Below are positions 1 to 9,266 of a stretch of 64,000 nucleotides of DNA, in pieces. Each line of letters starts with the position of its first letter. Within the stretch, counting starts at the first letter, position 1. The translations under genes and the position numbers were made by a program. The notes under the pieces are model-generated. The model saw nothing but the letters and a program-made list of their open reading frames with translations. It did not search any database and was not told the origin of the DNA. Location of the stretch: assembly GCF_014779765.1 (NCBI RefSeq), contig NZ_JACXZA010000007.1, positions 62,001 through 126,000 on the forward strand, read 5' to 3'. This DNA is from Paenibacillus terricola (GTDB lineage Bacteria > Bacillota > Bacilli > Paenibacillales > Paenibacillaceae).

Positions 1-2
1 GC

Positions 3-1763
3 TTATGGCTGATCGTCCCTCTACTATCGGGCTTTATCATCATTCCTCTGGCAGCGGCCGAGCGGCAGTTGATCGACACGGCCATCGCGTATGCAGGGCT
101 CGACAGGTCAAGCATCTTACAGGCTGCGTGGCCGCCGCTCCTTACGCTGGCTGCGGCATCCGTTGCAGCTGTTCTATTCGCCATGATGAAGAAGCTGACC
201 GATACCTATATGGCGAATCGTGCAGCACGGCAGCTGCTGACAGAGATTCAGAACCGTGCCATCTATGTGCCGCTGGAGCAGCTTGAAAGTCCTGAATACT
301 ACGATCGGCTCAGCCGTGCCCAGACTGCGGCAGAGCAGGCATTAACCAGCATACTGTTCGGCGCCGCGGAAACCGTCCGGTTGACCTTCTCCCTTGCCGG
401 AATGATCGTCGTCGCGGCAGCCGGACACTGGACCATTGCGGTGCTCCTATTCATCGTTAGCGTGATCGTCCTCATTCAACGAGTACGGCTTGAGATTAAG
501 GTGAAGCAGGCTGCCCGAGCGTTAACGACAAATGGCCGCATGGCCGATTATTTGAAGCAATCGCTGTCAGAGCCGGCAGTCATCAAGGAGTTAAGCGTAT
601 TTCACGCCATCTCCTATATGACCGAGCAATGGTTCGGACGTGCACAGACTTATGAGGTCACACGTAACAATTACCGAAGACGCGAGGGCCGAATGGCCGC
701 TTGGTTCGGCCTCTCCTTCCTCATTCTGCTGTTTGCATCGCTTGCCATTATGATTGGGCGACTCAATCAACATGCCGTTACCGTCGGCACAGTCGCCATC
801 GTGTTCCAGACCATCCTTCAGGCTCAGGGCGTCCCGCTCCAAATGTCGTGGTCATTAGGTCGACTCTATGTGCAAGGTGCTCAGGCTGCTGATCTTGTTG
901 ATTTCATCAAGAACAATGAGCCTACTCCGCATCTCTCGCAGCAGCAAGATCTGTTGGACGAGCCCATTCATACGATTCAATTCGACAATGTCAGCTACCG
1001 CTATCCTGGCGCACAATCCGATGTGCTGCACGGCCTTCGTGTAACGCTGCGAACAGGAGAAACGACTGCGCTTGTCGGTGACAATGGAGCCGGCAAATCG
1101 ACTTTCGTAAAGCTTATGCTCGGCTTGTTCGAACCGACAGCCGGCCGCATCCTGGTCAATGGGCACGATATACGTACGCTTGACCAACATTGTCTGCGCC
1201 AGCAGCTAAGCGCCGTATTCCAAGATTGCGGTCATTACCCGCTTACCGTGCGAGATTACGTTACTGCAGGAACCAGTTCAACAACAACAGCCACTTCCGA
1301 TGACAACGAAATTGAGCAAATGTTAGCAGCATGCGGACTCCGTTCCTTGTCTGAGGGGAGCAATGCTCTTGCGCTTAAGCTGACCAATGTATGGCCTGAT
1401 GGCCGCGAACTGTCAGGCGGGCAGTGGCAGCGGCTTGCGATCAGCAGAGCCGCGCTGCGCAGCAGTCGTGTCATTGCGCTGGACGAACCGACCTCCGCCA
1501 TCGACCCGAGCGGTGAGCTTGAGCTGTACCGCATGTGCCAATCCCTCTTCCAAGGCAAGCTCGCTGTCTTCGTCTCGCATCGGCTAGGCTGGGCACGGAA
1601 TGCCGATCGAATTCTCGTCCTGCATAACAGCACCATTGCCGAAGACGGCAGTCATGAGCAGCTTATGGAGCGGAACGGCCTGTACGCCGACTCCTTCCGC
1701 GCGCAGGCGGCCTGGTATGAGCCAACGGCTGAGCGGCAGCAGCCTGACACTACTGCGTCATAA
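3..1763 (+). CDS. ABC exporter, fused permease-ATPase (5' end outside window)
   Basis: A half-size ABC exporter protein: an N-terminal membrane domain followed by a nucleotide-binding domain. The reading frame is open to the left edge of the window, and the first visible residues are hydrophobic, so the true start lies upstream. The ATPase domain fills the last 250 residues or so, with Walker A GDNGAGKST, signature LSGGQWQ, Walker B VIALDEPTSAID and the H-loop VFVSHRL. The family works as dimers exporting peptides, lipids or drugs; the substrate cannot be told from sequence. A strong terminator follows directly. Because the upstream gene is not visible, it could be part of a bacteriocin or antibiotic export locus, but nothing here shows that. 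Confidence 0.9.
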   Translation, partial: LWLIVPLLSGFIIIPLAAAERQLIDTAIAYAGLDRSSILQAAWPPLLTLAAASVAAVLFAMMKKLTDTYMANRAARQLLTEIQNRAIYVPLEQLESPEYYDRLSRAQTAAEQALTSILFGAAETVRLTFSLAGMIVVAAAGHWTIAVLLFIVSVIVLIQRVRLEIKVKQAARALTTNGRMADYLKQSLSEPAVIKELSVFHAISYMTEQWFGRAQTYEVTRNNYRRREGRMAAWFGLSFLILLFASLAIMIGRLNQHAVTVGTVAIVFQTILQAQGVPLQMSWSLGRLYVQGAQAADLVDFIKNNEPTPHLSQQQDLLDEPIHTIQFDNVSYRYPGAQSDVLHGLRVTLRTGETTALVGDNGAGKSTFVKLMLGLFEPTAGRILVNGHDIRTLDQHCLRQQLSAVFQDCGHYPLTVRDYVTAGTSSTTTATSDDNEIEQMLAACGLRSLSEGSNALALKLTNVWPDGRELSGGQWQRLAISRAALRSSRVIALDEPTSAIDPSGELELYRMCQSLFQGKLAVFVSHRLGWARNADRILVLHNSTIAEDGSHEQLMERNGLYADSFRAQAAWYEPTAERQQPDTTAS

Positions 1764-1768
1764 CAGAA

Positions 1769-1806
1769 CAACCCCCGCCACTGAAATAGGCGGGGGTTGC
1801 ATTTTA
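1769..1806. terminator. Terminator after the ABC exporter
   Basis: An 11-bp GC-rich stem (1769-1779 with 1789-1799) is followed by CATTTTA on the + strand. It lies between two convergent genes and probably serves the exporter. Confidence 0.8.
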
Positions 1807-1881
1807 CAATAACATAACCATAAAAAGATCCGTCTCGGACCTGCGTACAGAAGCAGTCATTAATTCTCCCAATATACAGTG

Positions 1882-2295
1882 CTAGGCGTCTACAATCAGC
1901 GTACCTTTCATATCCATATGCCCCGAGCCGCAGCGGACCGAGCAGTGGAACTCGAATTGGCCTGCTTGATCAGCGGTAAACTCCGCACTGTTATTTCCTT
2001 GTATGTCAACGTTGTAGACGGGGAGCGCAAACCCATGTCCGCCATCATCGCTGGTGAGCGTAATACGGACCTTATCACCCTTCTTCACATGAATCTCTTT
2101 CTGATCATACTCCCAATCTTTCGCGCTTACCTTTACTTCAACTACGTCTGCAGCGCTGTCCGTCGTAGATGTTGTCGTGGATGCCGCCGTATCTGTGGAT
2201 GACGAATCGCTGGACTTGTCCGATTTGCCGCAGCCGCTTAGCATTGCGATCGCGATGACGACCGAAGCAGCGAGTAACGCCGATTTGTTCCTCAG
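1882..2295 (-). CDS. Cupredoxin lipoprotein with a CuA-like copper site, probable CTG start
   Basis: A small exported lipoprotein, about 137 residues if started at the CTG codon at 2295. From there the N-terminus reads MRNKSALLAASVVIAIAM followed by the lipobox LSGC, a complete lipoprotein signal. Starting at the internal ATG (2244) would cut this signal to four residues. An AGGAGAGGG ribosome site sits correctly before the CTG, and no ATG, GTG or TTG is available in frame between them. A Ser/Thr-rich linker leads to a cupredoxin fold ending in CSVRCGSGHMDM, the Cx3CGx2Hx2M pattern of the CuA centre of cytochrome oxidase subunit II, with an upstream His in GHGF. It probably binds copper outside the membrane for electron transfer or oxidase assembly. 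It stands alone. Confidence 0.82.
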   Translation of the reverse strand: MRNKSALLAASVVIAIAMLSGCGKSDKSSDSSSTDTAASTTTSTTDSAADVVEVKVSAKDWEYDQKEIHVKKGDKVRITLTSDDGGHGFALPVYNVDIQGNNSAEFTADQAGQFEFHCSVRCGSGHMDMKGTLIVDA

Positions 2296-2487
2296 AGGGA
2301 CCCTCTCCTATCCAATAACGAAATTTAAGCTACCTGCAATACAATAGCATAATTACCTCAAAATTACATGAGTGCCACCTTAATATTGTGCAAGCAATGC
2401 TTAGTTTCGTGTATTTAGCTCGGACGCCGCCACTCCTATAATCAAATCAAGCACAGCGAACATTTCCTTATAGGAGGTACATGATTG

Positions 2488-3927
2488 ATGAACAGCGAGC
2501 CCATTCGACTGACCGATGAGCAGATGAGAACGTTCGTAACGGAAGGTTTCTTGATTCTGCAGACCGACTTTCCTGCTTCCTTCCACGAAGCCATGACCCA
2601 AGAACTGCACCGCGTCTATACAGAGGAAGGCAACCCCGGCAACAACCTGCTGCCCCGCATCCGGGAGATTCAACAGGTATTCGACCATCCGATCATTACC
2701 GGAGCACTGACGAGCGTGCTAGGACCGAATTACATGCTTCATGCGCACCGGCACGGCCACTACAATGCGCAGCCAACGGCTGGCGGATGGCATAAGGACA
2801 GCTATTGGGGTTATAACAAAATGCGCCATCACCATCCATGGTGGGCGATGATTATGTATTTTCCGCAGGATACGCCGATCGAGCTCGGACCAACCGGGAT
2901 TCTGCCTGGTACGCAAAATTATGAAACACGCACCTTCGAATCCGATGAGATCGAAGGCGAAGGATACGCCAGCGGCCAAGCCGGTACATTCGCGCTCATC
3001 CATTATGATATCTGGCATCGCGCAACAGCGAACATCCTCGGCAAGCCGCGGTATATGCTGAAATTCGAGTTCATGAGAACGGCCGCGCCAACGGAGCCTT
3101 CTTGGAACTGTTCGGATTTGCAATGGAGAGAGCCTGCGCAGGCAGCGCTGCCGATCGCTCGGCACGAGGCGATGTGGGAGGATACATGGAATTGGCTGAC
3201 TGGACGGACTGGCAGCCTTGCCGATACGGCAGAGCCGAATGAAGAGCAAATTACACGTCTAACAGCAGAGCTGCGAGATGCATTCGAACCAAACGCGCTT
3301 AATGCTACCTATGAGCTAGCGCGCTGCGGCGTAGAAGGAATTGCCGCACTGCTGAACGGATTGCACGACGAATCCATCGCCGTCTCTCGTGTATCGGCGT
3401 ATGGTCTTGCAGCATCGGGAGCAGGTGCTGTCAGCTGGTTGTCGGCCGCGCTGGACGATGAGCGTGACGAAACCGTGCAGCATGCGGTGTTTGCGCTCGG
3501 AGAACTCGGTGCACTTGCTGGATCGGCGGTTCCGAAGCTGTCCGCCCTGCTGTCGCACCGCTCGCCTGCCGTTCGCAGCGCAGTAGTAGAGTCGCTCGGC
3601 ATGATCGGCAATGCAGCAAGCAGCGAAACGCAAGCGAAGGCTCCTGTAGAAGAAGCCGTCAGCGCTCTCGTTCGGGCACTGCAAGATTCCGATGTGCAGG
3701 TTCGTTTCATGACCGGACTCGCGCTGAGCCGCATTGGCCGCGACGCAGCAGCAGCTGTCCCTGCGCTCGCTGCTGCGCTGGACGATGACAACCGTTATGT
3801 TCGTGCACACGCGCTGGAGGCTTTGCGTTATATCGGAACGGAAGAAGCGAAGGACGTCCTTATTCATTCCTTGTTCCAAGCACGTTGGTGCGTGACAACG
3901 ACGCCGGCGAATACCTTCTATCCTTGA
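2488..3927 (+). CDS. PhyH-family Fe(II)/2-oxoglutarate oxygenase with C-terminal HEAT repeats
   Basis: The N-terminal 230 residues or so match the phytanoyl-CoA dioxygenase family of non-haem iron oxygenases. The H-x-D iron pair is visible in GGWHKDSYW and a distal His in HYDIWHRAT. The C-terminal half is a run of alanine-rich helical HEAT-type repeats, for example DETVQHAVFALGELG and DVQVRFMTGLALSRIG. The substrate is unknown; HEAT repeats normally bind a partner protein, so the oxygenase may be docked to something. The ATG at 2488 is ten bases after AGGAGG; an in-frame TTG at 2485 is closer to the usual spacing and adds one residue. The stop codon is directly followed by the stop codon of the converging AraC gene, with no terminator between them. 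Confidence 0.85.
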   Translation: MNSEPIRLTDEQMRTFVTEGFLILQTDFPASFHEAMTQELHRVYTEEGNPGNNLLPRIREIQQVFDHPIITGALTSVLGPNYMLHAHRHGHYNAQPTAGGWHKDSYWGYNKMRHHHPWWAMIMYFPQDTPIELGPTGILPGTQNYETRTFESDEIEGEGYASGQAGTFALIHYDIWHRATANILGKPRYMLKFEFMRTAAPTEPSWNCSDLQWREPAQAALPIARHEAMWEDTWNWLTGRTGSLADTAEPNEEQITRLTAELRDAFEPNALNATYELARCGVEGIAALLNGLHDESIAVSRVSAYGLAASGAGAVSWLSAALDDERDETVQHAVFALGELGALAGSAVPKLSALLSHRSPAVRSAVVESLGMIGNAASSETQAKAPVEEAVSALVRALQDSDVQVRFMTGLALSRIGRDAAAAVPALAAALDDDNRYVRAHALEALRYIGTEEAKDVLIHSLFQARWCVTTTPANTFYP

Positions 3928-4779
3928 TCAGCCCTGCATGGCCGGCGTGGTGCCAGCATGCGCCAGTTCACGGAAGTCGGTCGGCGATAATGCCGTATAT
4001 TCCTTGAACAGTCGGCTGAAATAAGGAGCATCCATCGTGAGCGTTTCGGCAATCGCCGAGACGCTCATATTCGTAAAGGCGAGCATCTGCTTCGCCTTGT
4101 CCATTCGCTTGTGGTTTACGTATTGGATGGGCGACAAGCCGGTTGTATTTTTGAATAAACGAATAAAGTAGTTCGGGTGAAAATGGACAAGCTGCGCCAG
4201 TTGATCGACCGTTAGACTCTCGGACAAATGCTCATCGATGTAGGCGAGTACGACATTCATCTTGTCCATCGCTCCTGACGCAGGCGCTTGAACGGTAATC
4301 GGGTCTGCATTCTCAACGAACGCTGCAATGAGGTCCAGCATCGCGGACTGCACGTGAATCGCAGCCGTCCACTCCGTGCTGTTATGGTAATGCACAAGCC
4401 GCTTGAATGACTCCCGCACACGCTCGCTGTCTGTGACCTGCACGGTTATCGGCGTCTTCAGCAGCTCGAACAGATTGAATGAACCAACCTTCGCCGTGAA
4501 GTGGCACCAATACTTGCCGAACGTATTGTCTCCCATGGTCCCATACGACTGGCGCACATCCGCAGGCAGCAGGCACAGCTCGCCAGGCTTCGGCAGCACT
4601 TTGCGGTCGCCCACCTTCAAGTACCCCTCGCCCTCTTCGATCCAATACAGCTTATTCACGTCAGGTACGTAGTCATCCTCGTTCCACGACGGCGGCACCT
4701 TCGTATAATGCGCGATCGCTACATGGAGCTTCATACCGGACAAATAGGTTTGCCAGAATGTCTGCTCATTCGCCTTCAT
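3928..4779 (-). CDS. AraC-family transcriptional regulator
   Basis: About 283 residues. An N-terminal cupin-like sensor region (LYWIEEGEGYLKVGD, LPKPGELCLLPADV) is followed by the usual double helix-turn-helix of AraC/XylS proteins (LAQLVHFHPNYFIRLFK and ISAIAETL-like helix before YFSRLFKEYTALSP). The start at the ATG at 4779 follows GGAAGGAGG; a longer frame to 4848 has a basic, unlikely extension. It is convergent with the PhyH oxygenase, and such regulators often control a neighbouring metabolic gene, which is only a guess here. The ligand is probably a sugar or related small molecule, by analogy with other cupin-AraC regulators. Confidence 0.85.
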   Translation of the reverse strand: MKANEQTFWQTYLSGMKLHVAIAHYTKVPPSWNEDDYVPDVNKLYWIEEGEGYLKVGDRKVLPKPGELCLLPADVRQSYGTMGDNTFGKYWCHFTAKVGSFNLFELLKTPITVQVTDSERVRESFKRLVHYHNSTEWTAAIHVQSAMLDLIAAFVENADPITVQAPASGAMDKMNVVLAYIDEHLSESLTVDQLAQLVHFHPNYFIRLFKNTTGLSPIQYVNHKRMDKAKQMLAFTNMSVSAIAETLTMDAPYFSRLFKEYTALSPTDFRELAHAGTTPAMQG

Positions 4780-4905
4780 CCGTCTAAAGCGCCTCCTTCC
4801 GTTCTTCCAACGATTACATGAATGTCTGCATTTCCTCTCGCAGGGCAATTGTAGTACGATTACAAGCGTGACTTTATTTACACCGCAGGGAGACTTTCAT
4901 TCATT

Positions 4906-5787
4906 ATGCCTACAGACCGCAAGACTGCCGGTACGTACGAGCTATTGTTCGTTATCGGTATTATCGCAATTTCGTTCTCATCGATTTTCGTACGCTGGTC
5001 CAACGCTGACGTTGCTGTCATCGCCATGTATCGGCTCTATCTTACCAACCTGCTTATGCTGCCGCTCGTATGGCGCTATCGCCATGAGTGGATGCGCCTT
5101 CGGCTCCGGCAATGGGGTCTTCTAACTGCATCAGGCGTTATGCTTGCGCTGCATTTTCTGTTATGGATGGCATCGCTTCGATTGACGACCGTAGCCAGCT
5201 CTACCGTCATTCTAACGCTGGAGCCTGTATTTGTCATGCTCGCTTCCTATGTGCTGTTCCGTACCCGCGTAAACCGTATGATGCTGATCGGCATCGGTAT
5301 CGCAATGGTCGGTTCCATCGTTATCGGCTCTGGCGATTTCAGCCTGTCAGGCGACGCGCTTGTCGGGGATCTGCTGTCGATGTTCGGTGCGCTCGCTGTC
5401 GCCATTCATATGATGCTGGGCAAACATCTGCGCAAGGATATGAGTGCGTTCGTCTATAACTTCTCCGTGTTCGCGCTGGCCGCTACATCGCTCGCGGTAT
5501 ACAACCTAGTACGGGGGGTACCGTTCTTCGGCTACGAGGCGAAGGAGTGGGGCGTGTTCCTGCTGCTCGCGATTGTGCCGACGCTGTTCGGCCACTATCT
5601 GTTCAACTGGCTGCTGAAATTCATGAACACCGCTGCGGTGTCCATGTCCGTACTTGGAGAGCCCGTCATCGCATCGGTGCTTGCATGGATTCTGCTCGGC
5701 GAGGCGCTCACCGCTTACCAGCTTGGAGCCGGCATGCTGATTCTGTTCGGCGTGTGGCTGTTCATTCGGCATGGGGATAAGAACTGA
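4906..5787 (+). CDS. EamA/DMT-family membrane transporter
   Basis: A 293-residue integral membrane protein with about ten hydrophobic segments, the normal size and two-fold repeat layout of EamA drug/metabolite transporters. Each half starts near a positively charged loop, and the conserved FVRWSNAD and TVILTLEPVF and VLGEPVIASVLAW patterns fit the family. It probably exports an amino acid or other metabolite; the substrate is not predictable. It is divergent from the AraC regulator at 4779, leaving about 125 bases for both promoters. A bidirectional terminator follows. Confidence 0.85.
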   Translation: MPTDRKTAGTYELLFVIGIIAISFSSIFVRWSNADVAVIAMYRLYLTNLLMLPLVWRYRHEWMRLRLRQWGLLTASGVMLALHFLLWMASLRLTTVASSTVILTLEPVFVMLASYVLFRTRVNRMMLIGIGIAMVGSIVIGSGDFSLSGDALVGDLLSMFGALAVAIHMMLGKHLRKDMSAFVYNFSVFALAATSLAVYNLVRGVPFFGYEAKEWGVFLLLAIVPTLFGHYLFNWLLKFMNTAAVSMSVLGEPVIASVLAWILLGEALTAYQLGAGMLILFGVWLFIRHGDKN

Positions 5788-5806
5788 TACGCGTATCGCA
5801 AAAAAA

Positions 5807-5858
5807 AAGGCTGTCTCATCTGTGATCGATTGTTATCGATGACGAGCGAGACAGCCTT
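5807..5858. terminator. Bidirectional terminator
   Basis: An 11-bp stem (AAGGCTGTCTC, 5807-5817, with its complement at 5848-5858) carries an A-run on the left and TTATTATTT on the right, so it can end both converging transcripts. A smaller hairpin sits in the loop. Confidence 0.85.
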
Positions 5859-5863
5859 ATTAT

Positions 5864-7321
5864 TTAGGATGAGATTCGGACGGCATTCGCTGCCGCATCC
5901 CACTCTACCTTATTGCCGAACGCTTCGCTGATGAGCCGTAGCGGAACGAACGTACGCCCATTGACGATGATCGGCTTCAGTTTCGTATCCATTGCTTTGC
6001 CATTCACGGTCGTCGCGCCGGACACAGAGTCAAGCACGACCTTCGTCTCCCCTCGTGTCGCAATGACCGAACGAGTCGGTTGATCCCATTGCAGCTGGAT
6101 ATCCATTTGATCCATTACACCTCTCAGCGGCACATAGGTCGAGCCTTGCACGAGGAGCGGCGTTGTATCGCTTATAACCTCGTTGCCATCCAGATATACT
6201 CGGATCGAAGCTGGTATGACCTGAGGCTCCCTAATCGCCATATCCGGTAAGCCAAGTCCCGTCTGTCCAAGCCCGTTCGAACCCCAAGACATGATCCGTC
6301 CATCATTGAGCAGCACGTAATAATTATTGTTGCTCTCGGTAATCGCCTTGGCATTCTTAATGCCCGCTACCTGCTTGAGTTCTTCCGGCTTGTCGTTGAC
6401 GACCCACGTCCAGACCGTACCGTCGGATTTCACCGCGGCGAAATTGGCAATCGACACGACGTCCTTTAGTCCCTTCACTTGAAACAGCTCATTAGTCGCC
6501 ACCTCGGGGCGCGCCCATTCGGCATTCTTCCACATCCAGACCGTTCCGTTGAACGCGAGCGCCGTGCCATACGTTCCGCCAGCTACGATGGCGCCGAATT
6601 CATTGCTCTGCGTCGGTTGCGGAGCCATATCCAGCCGCTCGGGCTTCCGGGTCACTTTCTTAATGCCATCTATATTATGGTCAAGGCCCCAAGCCCAGAT
6701 CAGTCCGCTGCTCTCGAGCGCCGCCGACTCATATAAGCCTGCTGAGATCGTGACGATATGCGACAGTCCCTTCACCTGCACCGGCCGCAGCTGATTACCA
6801 GTCCCGTCGATGCCAAGCTGACCGTTCTGATTGCCGCCCCAAGCCCATACCGTTCCATCCTTGCGAAGGGCAAGGCTGTGATCGTCCCCCGCCGCAACGG
6901 CGATGATGTCCTTCAGTCCCTCCACTTGAACCGGCTCTACCGCAATATCGATCGACTGCTTCCCATTGCCAAGCTGACCATGCTCGTTGCCGCCTACTGC
7001 CCAGACAGAGCCGTCTTCCTTCAACATGAGAGAATGACGGTAACCGCCGGACACCTGCTTCACATGATCGATATGCATTTGTACGGGGGAATACACGGTC
7101 TGCGTAAATCCGTTGCCAAGCGAAGTGTAGGCTCCGCCCCAGGCCCATACGGTACCATCCGTCTTCAGCGCATAGCCGCTGTAGCCGCCGCCATCGATCT
7201 GTTTCACATTGTTCACAAACTTGCTGCTGTCGGAACCCGAATCTGCTGCTGCCGCCGATACTAAACTGAAGGCAAGGATTGCCGTCGCACTGACGCTCGC
7301 CAGCCATCGTATTGTTCTCAC
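5864..7321 (-). CDS. Secreted RCC1-repeat protein with a C-terminal copper-amine-oxidase-N domain
   Basis: About 485 residues. The probable start is the GTG at 7321, preceded by GGAGGT, which gives a clean signal peptide ending near SAAAADS. The body has about six RCC1-type beta-propeller repeats (GTVWAWGG, SLMLKEDGSVWAVGGN, NGQLG patterns). The last 110 residues are the domain known as copper amine oxidase N-terminal domain (STYVPLRGVMDQM, RTFVPLRLISEAFG), a surface-protein module common in Paenibacillus and not itself an enzyme. It probably acts as an extracellular binding or scaffold protein; its ligand is unknown. It appears monocistronic, divergently spaced from nothing obvious, with the MFS gene upstream in the same direction. 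Confidence 0.85.
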   Translation of the reverse strand: MRTIRWLASVSATAILAFSLVSAAAADSGSDSSKFVNNVKQIDGGGYSGYALKTDGTVWAWGGAYTSLGNGFTQTVYSPVQMHIDHVKQVSGGYRHSLMLKEDGSVWAVGGNEHGQLGNGKQSIDIAVEPVQVEGLKDIIAVAAGDDHSLALRKDGTVWAWGGNQNGQLGIDGTGNQLRPVQVKGLSHIVTISAGLYESAALESSGLIWAWGLDHNIDGIKKVTRKPERLDMAPQPTQSNEFGAIVAGGTYGTALAFNGTVWMWKNAEWARPEVATNELFQVKGLKDVVSIANFAAVKSDGTVWTWVVNDKPEELKQVAGIKNAKAITESNNNYYVLLNDGRIMSWGSNGLGQTGLGLPDMAIREPQVIPASIRVYLDGNEVISDTTPLLVQGSTYVPLRGVMDQMDIQLQWDQPTRSVIATRGETKVVLDSVSGATTVNGKAMDTKLKPIIVNGRTFVPLRLISEAFGNKVEWDAAANAVRISS

Positions 7322-7403
7322 GTGTATTGCGCACCTCCGTATATCACCCATTATTTAGCATATATGTAGACGATTATGCTTGTTCGAAGGTTTCACTCGA
7401 ATG

Positions 7404-7451
7404 CAAAAAAGTCCGCCCTTCGCAATGCGAACGGCGAATTCAGACAGACTT
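7404..7451 (-). terminator. Probable terminator of the MFS pump gene
   Basis: On the minus strand a stem CGCCGTTCGC / GCGAAGGGCG with one mismatch is extended by AAGTC/GACTT around a bulge, and is followed by TTTTTTG. Confidence 0.65.
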
Positions 7452-7500
7452 CTATTACAAAAAAAAAAGAGACCGACATACCTGCCGATCCCTTGGTTCA

Positions 7501-9030
7501 TTATCCTTCTGCCGATACGGCTGTCGAGGTTGGCGGCTGCTGACCGTCTTCCTTCTTCGGTGTCAGCACTTCCTTCTTCATAAACCACGTGATAATGAAC
7601 GCAGCAACGGCGAAGACTGCGCCAACCATGAACAGGGCGTTAAACGAATCTGCAAATATCGTCTTCACTTGCTGCAGGACATCGCCCGGGAGTTCCTTCG
7701 GAATACCGTCAGTTGCGATCGTCTCTGCCGTATTCGCAGGCAGCTGATCTCCCATTCCCGTAAGGCCATTCTTGATATGCCCAGCCAACAGGCTGCCGAA
7801 AATGCTAAAGCCCATCGTTGCGCCAAGCGATTGAACGAGCTGAACCGTGGACAGCGCAACACCGCTAATGGACGAGTCCACCGATTCCTGCACAATAAGG
7901 TTGTCGGAGCCGAACAACACGCCCATGCCAAGCCCTAGAATGAAGCAGCTAACGATAATATACAGCGCCGTTGTGTCGGCTGTCAGATAGGTTAGCATGA
8001 AGAAGCCGACGACAGGCAGGATGAACGATCCGATAAATAACGTCTTATACGGCACCTTCGTAATGACGAAGCCATTCACAATGCTGGCCGGCACCGCGCC
8101 CGCCATGAACGACAGCAGCATGTAACCGGAGGCGGTTGGCGTTAAGCCGATGACATTTTGCAGGAAGAGAGGGAATGTCGCCATACCGCCCATCGCGCCG
8201 AACATAATGGTGAATACGAGCAAGGAGAGAACCACGACCGTCCGATTGCGGAACAACGACAGCGGGATGATCGGTTCTGCTGCCCGGCGCTCGATTCGGA
8301 TGAAGGCTGCCATGAAGACTGCCGCCAATACGAGCATGCCGATAATAATCGGCGAGCCCCACGAGTAACCCTTCGTATCGATGAGGACCGGCGCCAACAG
8401 AAGTGACATGAGCGACAGGATGAGCGTAACCGCGCCTGCCCAGTCGACGCTGCGTTTCTCCGTACCAATTGACTCCTTCATGCCGCGAGCCAATACGAGT
8501 GAAGCAATGAGACCGACCGGAATGTTGATGAGGAAAATCCAATGCCAGCTCACGTGCCCGACAATGTATCCGCCAAGCGTTGGTCCAAGCAGCTGCGGGA
8601 TAATCATAAGAGGACCGATAAGACTTTGGATTTTGGCCCGCTGTTCAAGTGGATATGTCTCCCCGATAATGACGAGCGACAGCGGCATTAACCCGCCCGC
8701 GCCAATGCCTTGAATGCCGCGTCCGACCAAGAGCATAATCATCGAGTTCGCCAACCCGCTCACGATCGATCCTGCGATGAACAAGCCCATGCAGATCATA
8801 TAAACCTTTTTGCGTCCGTACAAGTCAGCAAGTTTGCCGATAATCGGCATAAACATCGTAATAGCGAGCATATACACACCCGCTACCCAGCCATACAACG
8901 AGAGGCCATGCAGCTCTCGAATAATGGTTGGCATAGCTGTCGAGACCACCGTCTCGTCGAGCCCGGAGAAAATCAAGCCGAGCATCAGACCGATAAGTAC
9001 AAGCGTTTTGTTGTTTCCTTGAATCGCCAT
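7501..9030 (-). CDS. MFS drug exporter, 14-TM DHA2 (EmrB/QacA) type
   Basis: A 509-residue transporter of the major facilitator superfamily. The length and about fourteen membrane segments fit the DHA2 family of proton-coupled drug exporters. Motif A appears as GKLADLYGRKKVYM, and motif C-like GIGAGGLMPLSLVIIGETYP is present. The start ATG at 9030 is seven bases from GAGGT; the longer frame to 9075 adds a hydrophilic tail without support. Such pumps give resistance to lipophilic cations, antibiotics or self-made metabolites. There is no adjacent TetR or MarR regulator, which is unusual for the family. The 236 bases before it separate it from the divergent glutamate racemase gene and contain no visible gene. 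Confidence 0.9.
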   Translation of the reverse strand: MAIQGNNKTLVLIGLMLGLIFSGLDETVVSTAMPTIIRELHGLSLYGWVAGVYMLAITMFMPIIGKLADLYGRKKVYMICMGLFIAGSIVSGLANSMIMLLVGRGIQGIGAGGLMPLSLVIIGETYPLEQRAKIQSLIGPLMIIPQLLGPTLGGYIVGHVSWHWIFLINIPVGLIASLVLARGMKESIGTEKRSVDWAGAVTLILSLMSLLLAPVLIDTKGYSWGSPIIIGMLVLAAVFMAAFIRIERRAAEPIIPLSLFRNRTVVVLSLLVFTIMFGAMGGMATFPLFLQNVIGLTPTASGYMLLSFMAGAVPASIVNGFVITKVPYKTLFIGSFILPVVGFFMLTYLTADTTALYIIVSCFILGLGMGVLFGSDNLIVQESVDSSISGVALSTVQLVQSLGATMGFSIFGSLLAGHIKNGLTGMGDQLPANTAETIATDGIPKELPGDVLQQVKTIFADSFNALFMVGAVFAVAAFIITWFMKKEVLTPKKEDGQQPPTSTAVSAEG

Positions 9031-9266
9031 CGTTATAACCTCGATTCCACTATTTTTCAGGTCCGTTGTGTTCAAATTCCGCTATCTAGACAATAGAGCA
9101 ATCAAAGCTAGGTTTCATCAGCCTTGAGACGGGTGCCGGACTCCTTCGCTTAGGCTAGGAGCTGGTGAACTTAGGCGATTTTGCCGCTTTTGTCCCTTGC
9201 CGTACGGGAACTGACGAGGTATGCTGAGTAGAGACTTAGACTACATAGGATAGGAATCGATTGCAC

